DNA from: Akanthomyces muscarius
Lineage: Eukaryota; Ascomycota; Sordariomycetes; Hypocreales; Cordycipitaceae
Reading direction: 5' to 3'
Assembly: GCF_028009165.1 (NCBI RefSeq)
Contig: NC_079245.1
Coordinates: 3,534,001-3,598,000, forward strand
Length of the DNA stretch: 64,000 nucleotides
Shown piece after piece: positions 22,680-33,912 of the stretch (position 1 is its first letter; the number at the start of each line of letters is the position of its first letter). A program made the position numbers and the translations under genes. The notes under the pieces were generated by a model. The model made no database searches. It was not told the DNA's origin and saw only the letters and a list, made by a program, of their open reading frames with translations.

Positions 22680-23864
22680 ATGTCTCTCACAAACTGCCGT
22701 TACTATGAGGAGAAGTTTCCGGAGATTGACAGCTTTGTCATGGTCAATGTCAAGCAGGTTCGTCAGGCCACCTCCAAAGGACGCGCATGGAACGAGGCGC
22801 CAGGAACATTCGCTCCACGGTTGCGATACGCTGGGGATACATGTTCTAATCAAGTCATCACGCTATCTAGATCGCCGAAATGGGAGCCTATGTCAAGCTT
22901 CTCGAATACGACGACATTGACGGCATGATTCTGCTCTCCGAACTCTCGCGACGACGTATCCGCAGTATCCAGAAGCTCATTCGAGTCGGCCGTAACGAGG
23001 TTGTCGTCGTTCTCAGAGTTGACAAGGAGAAGGGTATGTTGCGTACTCGCGCTCAAAGAAGTTGCGCTGCGACGCGAGGGAACAAATGACTAATGACAAA
23101 CAGGTTACATTGATCTTTCGAAACGTCGTGTGTCTGCCGAAGACATTGTCAAGTGCGAGGAGCGATACAACAAGGGCAAGATGGTCCACTCCATCATGCG
23201 CCACGTCGCCGAGAAGACCTTGATTCCTATTGAGACGCTATATGAGAGCATCGCCTGGCCTCTGAACCGCAAATACGGCCACGCTATTGATGCTTTCAAG
23301 CTGTCTATCACGTACGTGTGCTTGTCGCTGCTCCCGAGCAGAGCGCGCAAATGTCGGTGATATGCTGACACGATCTATAGTAACCCCGAAGTCTGGGATG
23401 GCATCACTTTCCCCGGCCAGCCTGCCGCCGATGAGCTCAAGTCTTACATAGGCAAGCGCCTGACCCCCCAACCGACCAAGGTCCGTGCCGATGTCGAAGT
23501 CACCTGCTTCGGCTACGAGGGCATCGACGCCGTCAAGACTGCTCTCCGCACCGCCGAGGCCGGCAACACCGAGGAGACCTCAGTCAAGGTCAAGCTAGTT
23601 TCGCCACCCCTCTACGTTCTCACCAGCACCTGTCTGGACAAGTCTGTTGGCATCAAGCGCCTGGAAGAAGCCATTGTCGATATTCGCAAAAACATCGAGG
23701 GTGCTGGTGGCAACCTGACGGTCAAGATGGAGCCCAAGGCCGTCACCGAGAGCGATGACGCCCTGCTGCAGGCCCTCATGGAGCAGAGAGAGCGCGAGAA
23801 CGCCGAGGTCAGCGGCGACGAGAGCATGAGCGAGAGCGATGACAACATTCCCGAGACGATGTAA
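22680..23864 (+). CDS. sui2: Translation initiation factor eIF2, alpha subunit
   Basis: Subunit of the eIF2-GTP-Met-tRNAi ternary complex and target of stress kinases such as Gcn2. Four exons (22680-22757, 22871-23033, 23104-23311, 23381-23864) give 310 residues. The S1-like domain opens [20 protein letters not shown]; the regulatory serine is in [14 protein letters not shown] at residue 52 counting Met (Ser51 in mature numbering). The helical domain follows ([20 protein letters not shown]), then the alpha-beta domain, ending in an acidic tail with [10 protein letters not shown]. Introns are 113, 70 and 69 bp. The intact kinase-target loop implies normal integrated-stress regulation. Confidence 0.96.
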
Positions 23865-24352
23865 ATGAGTACGAAAGGAAGGGATGAACATGATTTTTTT
23901 CGGATAAACCGAGGGCAGGAAAAAAGGTGACACAGCGTTGATGGTGAAGGGGAACATCTATGGTCATCTCAGAAACAATGAGGCAACGAATAGATTGGTA
24001 ACCAAAAGAATAGAACATGACATACATTTGATACATTGCCAGTTATGGTGACAGTTTGATGCAGTCTCTAGTCTAAGATTCGATCGTGGTCCTGCAATTG
24101 CGGATCTTCAGACATAATGAGAATTTAAATAAAGAATCCAAGGCCTTTAGCGCATCCTAGTAAAGTACTGTGAAGATTGCTGAGTTGGTAGGTTGATCTC
24201 GCACCGACAGTGGCAGCTCGTCGTGAGACCCACCCTACCGCCTGTCAGGCAATCAGGCGGCGGCTTTGAAGCTAAGCTCCTAGCATCGACATCAACGCAC
24301 CGCATCAGACTTCGTCAACAAAAAGGGGATTTTCACGTCTCTTCGGCCAGCT
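23865..24352. other. Intergenic between sui2 and imp2
   Basis: 3' UTR of sui2 and short promoter of imp2; AT-rich around 24120-24135. No gene seen. Confidence 0.6.
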
Positions 24353-25020
24353 ATGGCCTCTGTGTGGGCGCGTATGCGAAACTGGGGCGGCTGGCGGCCA
24401 CAAGGACCGGTGGCCGAGACTGCCTGGAGACTGGGTGTCTTTGCGACATGGCTCCCAGCCGTCGCTTGGATCAATGCGCACGTCGCAGAGCTGACGGCTG
24501 TGCAAGGGCAGTCTATGTATCCTTATATAAACGAAGATAAAGATTCGACTTTGCGAAACGACGTCGTTCTCACGTGGAAGTGGTCGCCGCAGGATGATTT
24601 GCAAAGGGGCATGGTGGTGACTCTGAGGTAAGCCTGGTCGCAAGTATGATGGCAAGACTGAGTTGCCTTCTTTTGTCGTTGATCGCGCTCAAACTCCTTG
24701 GCAAGTGTGTGGCTAAAACTTCAGTTAGAAGCCCTAATAACCCAGAGGCTGTGGCTATCAAGCGAATAGTTGGCCTGGAGGGAGACACCGTTCACACGCG
24801 CCCACCGTATCCCTTTCCCAAAGTCAAGATCCCCAAGGGACATATTTGGGTAGAGGGCGACGGCCGGCCTGGAACGACAATAGACAGCAACACGTACGGG
24901 CCGGTCTCAAGACGGTTGCTGGTCGGCAGGGTCACCCACATCTTGTATCCCTTCCACAAGTTTGGCGAGGTCAAGTGGTGGGAGCATATACCGCGGCCGA
25001 TCGAACGTGGACCGCGCTGA
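24353..25020 (+). CDS. imp2: Mitochondrial inner membrane peptidase subunit 2 (S26 signal peptidase)
   Basis: Cleaves sorting signals of intermembrane-space proteins on the outer face of the inner membrane, as a complex with Imp1. Two exons (24353-24627 and 24729-25020) give 188 residues; the acceptor at ttag|AAGCCC keeps frame, while the nearer ttcag would create a stop. A membrane segment spans about residues 25-45 (LGVFATWLPAVAWINAHVAEL). The catalytic Ser is in VQGQSMYPYI, the Lys in AIKRIVGLEGD; the C-terminal S26 box reads GHIWVEGDG...DSNTYGPVS. The tail (LLVGRVTHILYPFHKFG) fits Imp2 better than Imp1. Confidence 0.92.
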
Positions 25021-25706
25021 AACTCTTCAGAGACCGGGTGTATAAAATAAAAATAAAAATATTTCGGGTATATTAGTTGTATCAACATGGTGTTCTTTTG
25101 AGACCACTGAGCACGCGAGCGCATGGTCATGAGGATGAAGACAGCTTGCGACTCATCAAGCGGCTTCCGCAAGGCAATGCGCATCCTACACGAATTACAA
25201 TAATTTAATTATGTGAGAACTCGACTGATTTGCATGTTTACATATTTTTGAACGGCTGTATAATACCGGATACAAACAGGCACAGGTGCCAAAAGTGGCT
25301 CCGCCAGGTACCAGCCCAATCACAATAGCGACCAGCGCCGCCACACAAATCACTACGGCGATAGCACTCGGAGCCGCGAAGAAAAAGTTCGACTAGCCAC
25401 AGGCAACGGCGTCGGCGTCTCCAAGCCACATCCATCCACACGACCGCTCAGGATACCAGTTTCCTGCTCTCTTCGCCTTCATCATCGTTTTGCCAATTGC
25501 ATTGTTACGCCTCCGAGTCTGCCTCCTTTTTTCCTTCGCGCTGCATCTCGCCACTGCTTCCCATCGCCCCCTAGGCACATCACAATTTTGCGCCAGAAAC
25601 CTTGAGACGACCCTTTTTTCTCCGGCCTCAGGGAGGAGCGCGCAAACGACACAACTTAGCACCGCAACGCGAGTCCCGAAAGCGTCACCCCTTCTATCGC
25701 TCGGCC
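25021..25706. other. Intergenic between imp2 and the SLC25 carrier
   Basis: AT-rich imp2 3' region, then a promoter/leader. An in-frame open stretch from 25602 to the carrier ATG starts at an ATG and could extend the carrier N-terminus by 35 residues. Confidence 0.5.
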
Positions 25707-27042
25707 ATGCCATTGGGCTTCAAAGCGCTTGGATTTGAAGCCCCCGATCCTTCCGCGACTGCGACAGCGGCTTCTTCACCCTTCCCCGACTTGACCTCTG
25801 ACTCCCGCCATGCAGAGCAGTTTGCGGGCCAATCCACGGACACTGGAAAAGGAGGACTCGTGAGCACAGACGCCATGGGTCCGGAAGCAGATTTAGACCT
25901 CGAGGGGCGGCCGCCCTATTTCCATGTATGTTGACTGCAGCCGCTGAGGCCTATCAAGCTCCGAAATGGTCAACTAACCCAATGACGTAGGCAATGCTTG
26001 CGGGAGGAACCGGTGGTGCATTTGGAGACATGCTGATGCACTCCCTCGACACCGTCAAGACTCGACAACAGGGCGATCCGAACGCACCGTCAAAATACCG
26101 CTCGCTGACGTCGTCATACTACACAATAATGCGGCAGGAGGGCATCAGACGAGGTCTCTATAGCGGTTGGCTTCCTGCCCTCGGCGGCTCATTTCCCGGG
26201 ACCGTCATGTTCTTCGGAACATACGAATGGAGCAAACGATTTCTCATAGACCACGGTCTCCAACATCATCTCGCCTATCTCGCGTCCGGTTCGTCCGCAC
26301 CACCCACGCCTTTGACTAAGCCACGATGCTAATAGCGGACTTGATAGGTTTCCTCGGTGACTTGGCCGCGTCCATCGTATACGTGCCATCTGAAGTCCTT
26401 AAAACTCGACTCCAGCTACAAGGGCGATACAATAACCCCCATTTTAGTTCTGGCTACAACTACCGCGGCACTGTCGACGCCGCACGCACCATTGTGCGCA
26501 CAGAAGGACCGGCCGCCATGTTCCATGGCTACAAAGCCACATTATACCGCGACTTGCCCTTTTCGGCGCTGCAATTTATGTTTTACGAGCAATTCCAGAC
26601 GTGGGCGCGACAGTACAAGCAAAGTCGCGATATTGGCGTCGGTTTTGAGCTACTCACGGGCGCGACGGCAGGTGGTCTCGCCGGCGTGATAACATGCCCT
26701 CTTGATGTCGTCAAGACGCGACTACAGACGCAAGTCAACCCGTCCGCGGCGAAGAGTACCTGCACACACGCCAAAGACCCGAATCCACAAAAGCGCTCGA
26801 TATCTACTTCCTCCCCGAGCACCCATCGCCCCCGTCCCGGTGCCATTCCGCTCGAGACGTCGTCTGTCGTTACAGGTCTCAAGGTTATTTACAGAACGGA
26901 AGGTCTTGAGGGCTGGTTCCGTGGCGTGGGCCCTCGCGGCGTCTGGACGTTTATCCAGAGCGGCTGCATGCTCTTCTTGTACCAACGACTTCTCCGACAA
27001 CTTGACGTATGGAACCCCACCGACAAGGAAAGCGACTTGTAA
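25707..27042 (+). CDS. Mitochondrial carrier (SLC25), Mme1/YMR166C-like
   Basis: Inner-membrane carrier with three carrier repeats. Exons 25707-25925, 25991-26288 and 26348-27042 give 403 residues. Repeat signatures are SLDTVKTRQQ (first, with Ser where most carriers have Pro), VPSEVLKTRLQ and CPLDVVKTRLQT. A Ser/Thr-rich N-terminal extension of about 75 residues and a 50-residue insert after the third signature are unusual but common in this fungal group. The phrases LAGGTGGAFGDMLMHSLDTV and SGGYNY-type loop GRYNNPHFSSGYNYRG match what I recall of the yeast Mme1 (magnesium exporter) branch. The transported substrate is therefore uncertain. An upstream in-frame ATG at 25602 is possible, but 25707 has the better context (gccATG). 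Confidence 0.85.
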
Positions 27043-27757
27043 ACCACCACGATGCACTTGCAAAAACATAACATGATTCAGCATTGTTCGTCCGGCTTTA
27101 ATTGGCGAAGCAGCAAAAGAGTTAAACAACACTCCTTCAAACCAATATGAACAGACGAGGAGAGAGAAAAAGAGAGGGCGATGCATGACACATGCCTGTG
27201 TCTACTTGTACGATTTAGGTGAAAACAGAGGAGGCAGTAACGGCTGGATGTATACTTGATGGTCGAACATTTCTTGTAATATTTATTTTATATTCATTGG
27301 GGAATTACCAAAAGAAGGAATACTCTCTTGGTTTGGCGTTCTGGAGTGGCACATATAGACTTTGGTGGGCGAGTTATCAACACACCGCTCCCTGCGCATT
27401 CGAGACTTGTTTTTCTTGAGTTGGTGTTTTATATACTAGAGAAAAAGAGAAAGAGGAAGACGCGAGAGTTTGATAAACTCGGCTACAAAACATAGAAACC
27501 ATTGTACAATCACTCACTTTATATGATGTCGCTGGGAATCAGTAGTATTCATTGTATATCTGTGCAAGCGTCTGAGCTATTTCTCGCTTCATACAGGGGC
27601 TAGGTATCATTGGGTATCTTTCATGTAAAGTGTAAATGACAGGTAAAAAAAGGAAGACATTGACGTCTCTGTATAGAGTGAACATCAGTTAGAAAAAAGC
27701 AAATATGCAAAACATGGAAGCAGAACAGAACCTCCTATCATGGGCGGTGTGTCACCG
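27043..27757. other. Intergenic between convergent carrier and 27758 gene
   Basis: AT-rich, UTR-like. No gene seen. Confidence 0.6.
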
Positions 27758-29259
27758 CTAAGCATCAGGGTCACTCTCCTCCTCCTCCTCCGTGAGCGGC
27801 TCAAAGTCGTCTACCCGCCGACGCATGTCGTCGCGCGCCAGGCACGACACCATGGCCAGCGTCAGCGCGTTCCACACGCTCTGAAACTGGTCCATGAACT
27901 CAATCTCGACGTGGAAGCTGATGTACGCGTTGTCGTCGAGCGCGGAGTCCACCGTGAGCACGAAGACGGTGGTGTTGATGATGAAGAGGGCGTACACGAC
28001 GGGCGGGCGTCGTCGGTACTGGATGGTGGCCGGCGGCGGCGGCGAGGGTAGGAGGCGCTTGGCGGCCTGGCGCTCGCTGGGCGAAGAAAAGGACTGCATG
28101 CCGAGGGAGGAGGAGTCGCCCGCCATGGCGAGATCGTCGAGCTCGCTTATAGGACTGACCAACGTGCGGCGTCGCTTAGCCGCCGCGCTGCCGTTTGTGC
28201 TAGCGGTCTGTGAAGGAGATGTTGCTCTCGCGAGCTCATCGTCGTCCTCCATGGCGGCGTTGCCGCGGCGGCGACCCTGCCGTCTCCGAGCGTGTTTTTT
28301 GCGGTTGAGGTAGACGTGCCCCTTTCGCTTTCTTGGCGAGAGATATCTCTGCAGCAGCAGGCGGTTTCTGTCGGCGACGCCATCATCATCGTCATAGTCG
28401 TCGTCGTCTTCGTCGTCGCGGGCACGAGGCGACGTCGACGCAAAGTGCCAAAAGTCCGGGTCCCGGTCCTCGCGGAGAAACTCGCGCTGCAGACGGGCGA
28501 GGGCGCGCACGCGGCGCTGCAGGAGCGCGGTGATAGCGCCCCCCTGCAGCTCGGCGTCGACGACCTCGGTGATGATGTTGGGCACCACGCGCAGGTGGCT
28601 GTAGCCGCCGTCCTCGGCGGCCCAGGCGAGGAACCGGTCGAGCCCGGCCTTGATCATGCCCGGCACGCGCTGGTGCAGGCCAGACTCGCTGGTGGTGCGG
28701 ATGGAGGCGGTGAGCTCAATCAGACGGACCAGGGCCATGGTGGCTATTTTCAAGGTGTTAGCGTTTTTATCCTTTTTCTTTTTTGTAGAGGGATAGTCGA
28801 CGGGAGCATACCGAGAAACTCCTTTCCATGGGCATATACAACGGGTTGGTTTTCGGCATTGGCGAAATTGACGCTCGAGATGGGCACGCCGCGCAGATCA
28901 ATGCCCCAGTGCGAGGGCAGAATGGCCAGCTCCTGCCGAAAAAAGAGTAGCTCAAAGAGACGAGCCTCGTCGGGCGCCCAGGTTCTGGCGCCGGGGTATC
29001 GCGCCTTTTCGATCTCCAGCCGCTGCCGGAGAGTCAGCATGTCGTCGGCGGGGACGGTGGCAGAGGCGGTGTCCTTGTCTTGCGGGCTACTACTTCTGCT
29101 GCTTCCGTAAAGTGGCGCATCAGCGTCGTCTGATGAATTTGTCGTCGTTGTCGTCTTGTTGAGCGATGCGGCGTTTGCATTGGCTTTGCGCCGCGGCTCA
29201 TCGCTGGCGGGCGCAACCTCCATGTCTTTATAGCCAGGCTCGGAATCCAGAGCGAACAT
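27758..29259 (-). CDS. Conserved fungal protein of unknown function
   Basis: Two exons (28812-29259 and 27758-28743; 68-bp intron) give 477 residues. The start at 29259 follows an in-frame extension that has weaker support. A low-complexity N-terminus with a Thr/Ser run leads to a folded region (about 85-240: LTLRQRLEIEKARYPGARTW, FELLFFRQELAILPSHWGID, ALVRLIELTASIRTTSESGL). Then come an Asp-rich acidic stretch, a Lys/Arg-rich segment (RKRKGHVYLNRKKHARRRQG) that may be a nuclear localisation signal, and a C-terminal part with VVYALFIINTTVFVLTVDSAL and an acidic end. The alternation of acidic and basic blocks suggests a nuclear protein. I cannot name a family. Confidence 0.75.
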
Positions 29260-30052
29260 GGTGGCAGAGATTTTCTGACGCGTCGTGCGTCGCAAAGGGA
29301 CATGGACCAAATGACGGGTGTGGTGTTTCCTTGTAAGGTTGGGAAAGATGACGCAGCCTGCAAGTGAGTTGACATCGCGGGGTGGGGCTTTGGCAAAGTA
29401 GGTCACTGTGTTGGCGTGCTTGGCGCAGTCGTTTATACAGCAAACATGGGCAGTGCTAGATTTCTACTTCTCTTCACATCGTGTCGCTTTTAAGGTTTGA
29501 TATTTTCTCAATCTAGTTCCCGAAAACAATGCGCGAGAGTAGACACATTCCGGGAGACCAAACTTTGCGAAACCCCCAAGTATTGCCAGATCGGGCTACC
29601 CCACTATGCGATCGCCTCTTTACAAGATCGGTTTTCAATGTGTTGTTTGGCGAGTACCTAGGTTCTTCAAACTGATAAAGGGGTTTTTTTTTCTTGGCTT
29701 TCTAAAGTGAGTTTGCCTTCGCTGGCGGCTGTGGTCTTTCCTCAACACTGCTGTCAAACCTTGGGACGAGAGTCGTCTCACAACAGCGGCTAACCGCGTC
29801 CGCCGTCCGGTTGCACGTAGTTCTACACTGTGGCATGTCAAAGCATCCGAAACCACCGAGTCCTGTGTGATCTTTTTTCTGTTTTTGTTTGCTCAATATA
29901 TCCTTGCATAGTCGTACAATCGCCCTGTATGACCATGATTCACGAGCGATTCGGACGCTCATATATACGTCGACCTTTTCCCCCAAGTCTCTGAAAGACG
30001 ATTAAGCATCTTTACAACATCTACATTTACTACATCACACAATAGAAGAAAG
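29260..30052. promoter_or_regulatory. Divergent promoter of two uncharacterised genes
   Basis: 793 bp between opposite ATGs at 29259 and 30053. A tatata element near 29961-29967 lies about 90 bp before the plus-strand ATG. No gene seen. Confidence 0.45.
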
Positions 30053-30846
30053 ATGAACTCGAACGTCAGTGAAGATGCATTCTGGCTCATCCACGACACG
30101 CTCTACTCCAACGGCTTCCCGCGTAACCACCCAATCCTGCTGCAGTCTGTACGTCACTTCCATGTTGACGCCCTCACACACGTCTGCTCAAGGCGCGGCA
30201 AGCGTCGAGTCAACAAGGATTATGGCGATGCTGGCCCAAAAAACCAGTGGTTTTTGGTCATTGAGGGAGAGGACCTGCAGGCATGCCTGAGCTTACAGCC
30301 GTGCGAGAACATCAGGACAGGCGGTTTCGGAATCCTGACGCTGCAGATCATGGAATGCTCCGAGACGATGCCGTCGGATCTGCTTCACAGGCAAACATAC
30401 TTTTGCCATCGAAGTACCTTGACGGCAAAGGCCGTTCTGGAGACGATCTTCTTCAACGGCTGGCACAAATACGAAATGATGCCTACCAAATCGGGCTCTC
30501 TGTGCGGCGGTCGACATCATACGTGAGTGCTGACCTCTTCATCTCCCCCGCTACATACAATCAATATTGTACTGACTATCTTGGCAAATTCTGCAGAATG
30601 CAAATGCTCTTCGACCTCCAGGATACATGCTGGATAGGGCCCAGGAGCCTGCAAGACATGGACATATTCGAATATCTGGAAAGAGAATATATCCACGGGC
30701 ACTGGGCGCCTGACGGCAGAAGGAACCTGCTGAGCAGAGCTTTCACGATTCGGCCTGGGAGGTTTCGACCAGATGTGGGCAGGATGCCTACATCAGAGGG
30801 GCCTTGGGAGAGGCTAGTGACTAGAAAGATTCTCCTAACACCATAG
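30053..30846 (+). CDS. Uncharacterised fungal protein, 239 residues
   Basis: Two exons (30053-30522 and 30597-30846) joined across a 74-bp intron (gtgagt...ttctgcag) in phase 2. The N-terminal half contains KNQWFLVIEGEDLQACLSLQ and GFGILTLQIMECSE, a beta-rich pattern. After the splice comes MQMLFDLQDTCWIGPRSLQD and a Tyr/Glu-rich helix, ending with RKILLTP. The layout loosely recalls the small fungal DUF7770 proteins, but this is weak and from memory. No signal peptide or membrane span. Its stop lies 141 bp from the stop of the convergent acyltransferase gene. Real because both exons are open, the splice keeps frame and the composition is protein-like; function unknown. Confidence 0.65.
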
Positions 30847-30986
30847 CAGAAGTTTGTTGTTTAAAAAATAAATTCAAATCTATTCGCATATCTAGCCGCT
30901 AACTACTTTTTTCTCCTGGCAAAAAAGTACGATAATGTAAGGAACCGTGTATGTGAATGACACGCAATCCTGTGGCGTGCCAGCTA

Positions 30987-32450
30987 TCAGAATCTCTCCC
31001 TGTCAATCCAGCTCTTCCACGCTTTATTTTTTCGCAGCGATTCCATCGAGTCAGCGTCTGAGCTGAGCACAGCCTCGTATTCCAGCTTGTCTCGTCTTCC
31101 CGGCATGATCAAGCCTGCACTCTCGTTCCACTCGCTCTGGCTTTTGCGTATGGCGTCCGCAGTTAAGCTCTTCGGCCCTGCGGCGGTCGGTATGGTCCAC
31201 TCAATATCGGCACCAAGTCGTCGCCACGAGTTGAAGAAGAGCTGCTTTGGATCGGACGGCGTGAAGCTGTATTGCAGCTGGCGTGGGTCAGCGACATTGT
31301 TGAAGAGCGTCGAGCGCGTCTTGATGAACGCCTCGTCGACGCTGCCCAGCGTTGCTTCAATTTTATTGACCAGCCGCATCAGCGCGCCTTTGGCGTGCGA
31401 CAGGTCGGTCGAGGCAGATTCTGCAACGATGAACAGGTCCGCAGCGCCGTGCCAGGTTTCGGTAAACGCCACTGCGTTTCCTGCATAGTCGCGCAACTGC
31501 TCATGGAACAGCCGGTCTCCCCACCAGGTTGGTATGACAATACGGCACTTGGTGTTGTCTTTTCTCGACTTTTCTGCGATGCCGACTGTTCGTAGCCGCG
31601 TGGTGGTCATGAATGCCCACGAAAGCACGGTTAGGCAGGCAAAGGTGGACGGCGTGCGGGAGTAGCCGGCAGACACGACCGCATCTTTAACCAGTCGCAG
31701 CTTCTCTGGGCCAAATACAAAGATACCACCAAACTTGACTTTAGAAACACCGAACATGCTAGTCATGTAGTCTTCGTGGTTGGTTCCAGTCTCCGCTAAA
31801 CTGAGCTCAGGGCATTGCTTGCTCAAGACCTTGGCCACTCCAGCGTCCTTCTTCTCCTTCGAGGAGCTTGACGGAACCGGAATGTCAATTCTGCTGGGAT
31901 AGCCCAGCGGCTTCTGCAGAAAAGTGTCTTGGTCTTTCAGAGCCGCTGCCACTGCAGAGAGAAAATAGTTGACGCCCACTCCATCTGTGATTGAGTGATA
32001 GACAAAGACGCACATCAGTATCCCGCCGTCTACCAGAAGCAGTAGAATTTGAGAGACGGGAATCGCAGGGCCGTCTTCGCAAAGTGTATGGTCCGTATTG
32101 AATACAGACCCGACAAAAGCACTCGCCGGGAAACCACGCTCTCGTAGCTTGGCGTAGACTAGGTTTTTATTGCCGCGCACATCGCTGGTCATGAGCCTGA
32201 CGTGATCACCCTCGCGCGTGTGCAGAAGAATGACACCGGGCTGTTCTTTGGATAGAGATAGTTTGCCGGCCATGTAGGGGATGCGAAGACACACATGTTT
32301 GAGAGCCTGCTTGAGCTTCCCGCGCAGTACCTCCAGCGCCTCACAGCCGCCATCAGTCTCGAAACAATGCACTTGCCTAATGTATCCCCTCAGGGCTGCT
32401 TGGTTCCACGCCGTGAGCGGGCGGGACAACGTGGGAGCTTCACCGGACAT
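30987..32450 (-). CDS. BAHD-like acyltransferase
   Basis: Single exon, 487 residues, from MSGEAPTLSRPL; the open frame runs further to 32513 without an earlier ATG. The acyl-CoA transferase motif HxxxD is present as YHSITDG (His152, Asp156), preceded by the typical hydrophobic strand LLLLVDGGILMCVFV. The second family landmark, usually DFGWG, is replaced by a region reading NSWRRLGADIEW, so the solvent-channel motif is degenerate. These enzymes acetylate or acylate alcohols and amines of secondary metabolites (trichothecene 3-O-acetyltransferase is a fungal example). No biosynthetic partner genes are adjacent: neighbours are an unknown protein and a mitochondrial ribosomal protein. Substrate unknown; activity is likely because the catalytic motif is intact. 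Confidence 0.83.
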   Translation of the reverse strand: MSGEAPTLSRPLTAWNQAALRGYIRQVHCFETDGGCEALEVLRGKLKQALKHVCLRIPYMAGKLSLSKEQPGVILLHTREGDHVRLMTSDVRGNKNLVYAKLRERGFPASAFVGSVFNTDHTLCEDGPAIPVSQILLLLVDGGILMCVFVYHSITDGVGVNYFLSAVAAALKDQDTFLQKPLGYPSRIDIPVPSSSSKEKKDAGVAKVLSKQCPELSLAETGTNHEDYMTSMFGVSKVKFGGIFVFGPEKLRLVKDAVVSAGYSRTPSTFACLTVLSWAFMTTTRLRTVGIAEKSRKDNTKCRIVIPTWWGDRLFHEQLRDYAGNAVAFTETWHGAADLFIVAESASTDLSHAKGALMRLVNKIEATLGSVDEAFIKTRSTLFNNVADPRQLQYSFTPSDPKQLFFNSWRRLGADIEWTIPTAAGPKSLTADAIRKSQSEWNESAGLIMPGRRDKLEYEAVLSSDADSMESLRKNKAWKSWIDRERF

Positions 32451-32957
32451 TGCGAGTGGACAACAACGGCACCGAGATGATGGCGATTCTGGCTGAGCAG
32501 CATGACGGTTCAAACATCTTTTTTAAATGTTTGCGGACGCGGATGTTTTTTAAGATTAAACACGGTTATACGACGACAGCTTGCAAAGGCTGCACAACAG
32601 ATACTATGACGTTTTGTGGTCACGCGGGTCGCACTAGGCTGATAGCTTGAGGCCAGCAAGATTTTAGTTTAATGAGAGGAGCTCAGCTGTTGATACGAAT
32701 GAGTGATGAGGGGCGCCTTAAAATACAGGGACTTTTATAACCATTCAAATTTTAGGCGGTAAAGTTGTGCTACGGAGTACAGCCGGCCCTCCGCGCCTGA
32801 CCCTTGGCCTGAGCATGCGCCACGGCCCTGCTTAGTAACAATCCGCCCTAGCCACAACTTGATTGGGCGATGGAACTTTTTGGGGGACAATTTCGTCGCG
32901 ACGCCAGCGTAGGAGGTCTTGAGCATCACGCAGCGTCACACATATAAACGATTCGTC
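32451..32957. promoter_or_regulatory. Divergent promoter of acyltransferase and uL23m genes
   Basis: 507 bp between opposite ATGs; includes a ctacggagtac element near 32768. No gene seen. Confidence 0.45.
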
Positions 32958-33730
32958 ATGGCCGAAGCAGTCAAGGCGGCGGCCGCGCGCCAATTACCAT
33001 CCTTTAGGCTTGGTCAGAAGCAGGTCTATCTGTATGCATGCCCAATCCGGTCCCTGGAGCGACATGGGACAACAAAAAAAAGTTGCAGGAGACGAGCACA
33101 GCTAACAAGACGAACCTTGGCAGGCCAACGCACATCATCACCATGCTACACAAAGAGCATCTCCCCGCGAACGAAGCCTGCTTCCAGGTGCCCCTCACAT
33201 TTACGAAATTCGATCTCCGCGACTACCTGTGGAACCTCTACAACGTCGAGGTCAAGACGGTGCGGTCGTACGTCAAGGGGCGGCCGCTGGCGGAGCGCCC
33301 GAACCGCGCGGGCTCGACGTACCGGCCGCAGGCGCTCAAGATCATGACGGTCGAGCTCGCGCAGCCGTTCCAGTGGCCGGCGTTGCCCGAAAACCGCGAG
33401 CCCTGGAACCACGAGCTGTTTGAGATGCGCGAGAAGTCGGCGGAGCAGCGCCGCGAGGACCAGTACAACGCCGCAAACAAGATCATCCCGATGGCGAGCC
33501 GCCAGCCCAAGTCCAAGGAGCGCAAGGAGCTGGCCAACCTAGCAAAGGACCTGCTGACGGGCAAAAAGAAGTGGTCGAACCAGGTGCAGCTCGACTCCAA
33601 GTGGGACGCGATTGTGCAGGAGGCGGCGGGCAGCACGCCTAGTAACGCGAAGACGGCGACCGCTGCAGAGGAGATTGCCATGGCCAAGGATGCGAAACAG
33701 GGCAGAACGGAGCCGAAGCCTGCGCAATAA
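32958..33730 (+). CDS. mrp20: Mitochondrial large-subunit ribosomal protein uL23m
   Basis: Structural protein of the mitochondrial 54S subunit near the polypeptide exit tunnel. Two exons (32958-33031 and 33124-33730, 92-bp intron) give 226 residues. Exon 1 ends in FRLGQKQVYL, and the splice restores PTHIITMLHKEHLPANEACF, the family's opening. The uL23 core follows: VPLTFTKFDLRDYLWNLYNV, VRSYVKG, and the conserved YRPQALKIMTVEL. The C-terminal third is a charged fungal extension. Reading the second exon alone would give a false upstream start inside the intron. Tail-to-tail with the METTL4-like gene. Confidence 0.92.
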
Positions 33731-33912
33731 GAGCCTTGGTCGGGGGATTCGGGGACGAGAACCATGTATGGAAGCTCTCTTGTATAAGAAACAGCGAGAG
33801 AGCTGGTATTGTACTTTTAGCGCATGTGCGATGCGCATATCTGTAGCTGCATAGTGGCGGACCAACACGGCCGCCTTGTATATGATATAAAAGAAATGTA
33901 TCCAATACTAGA

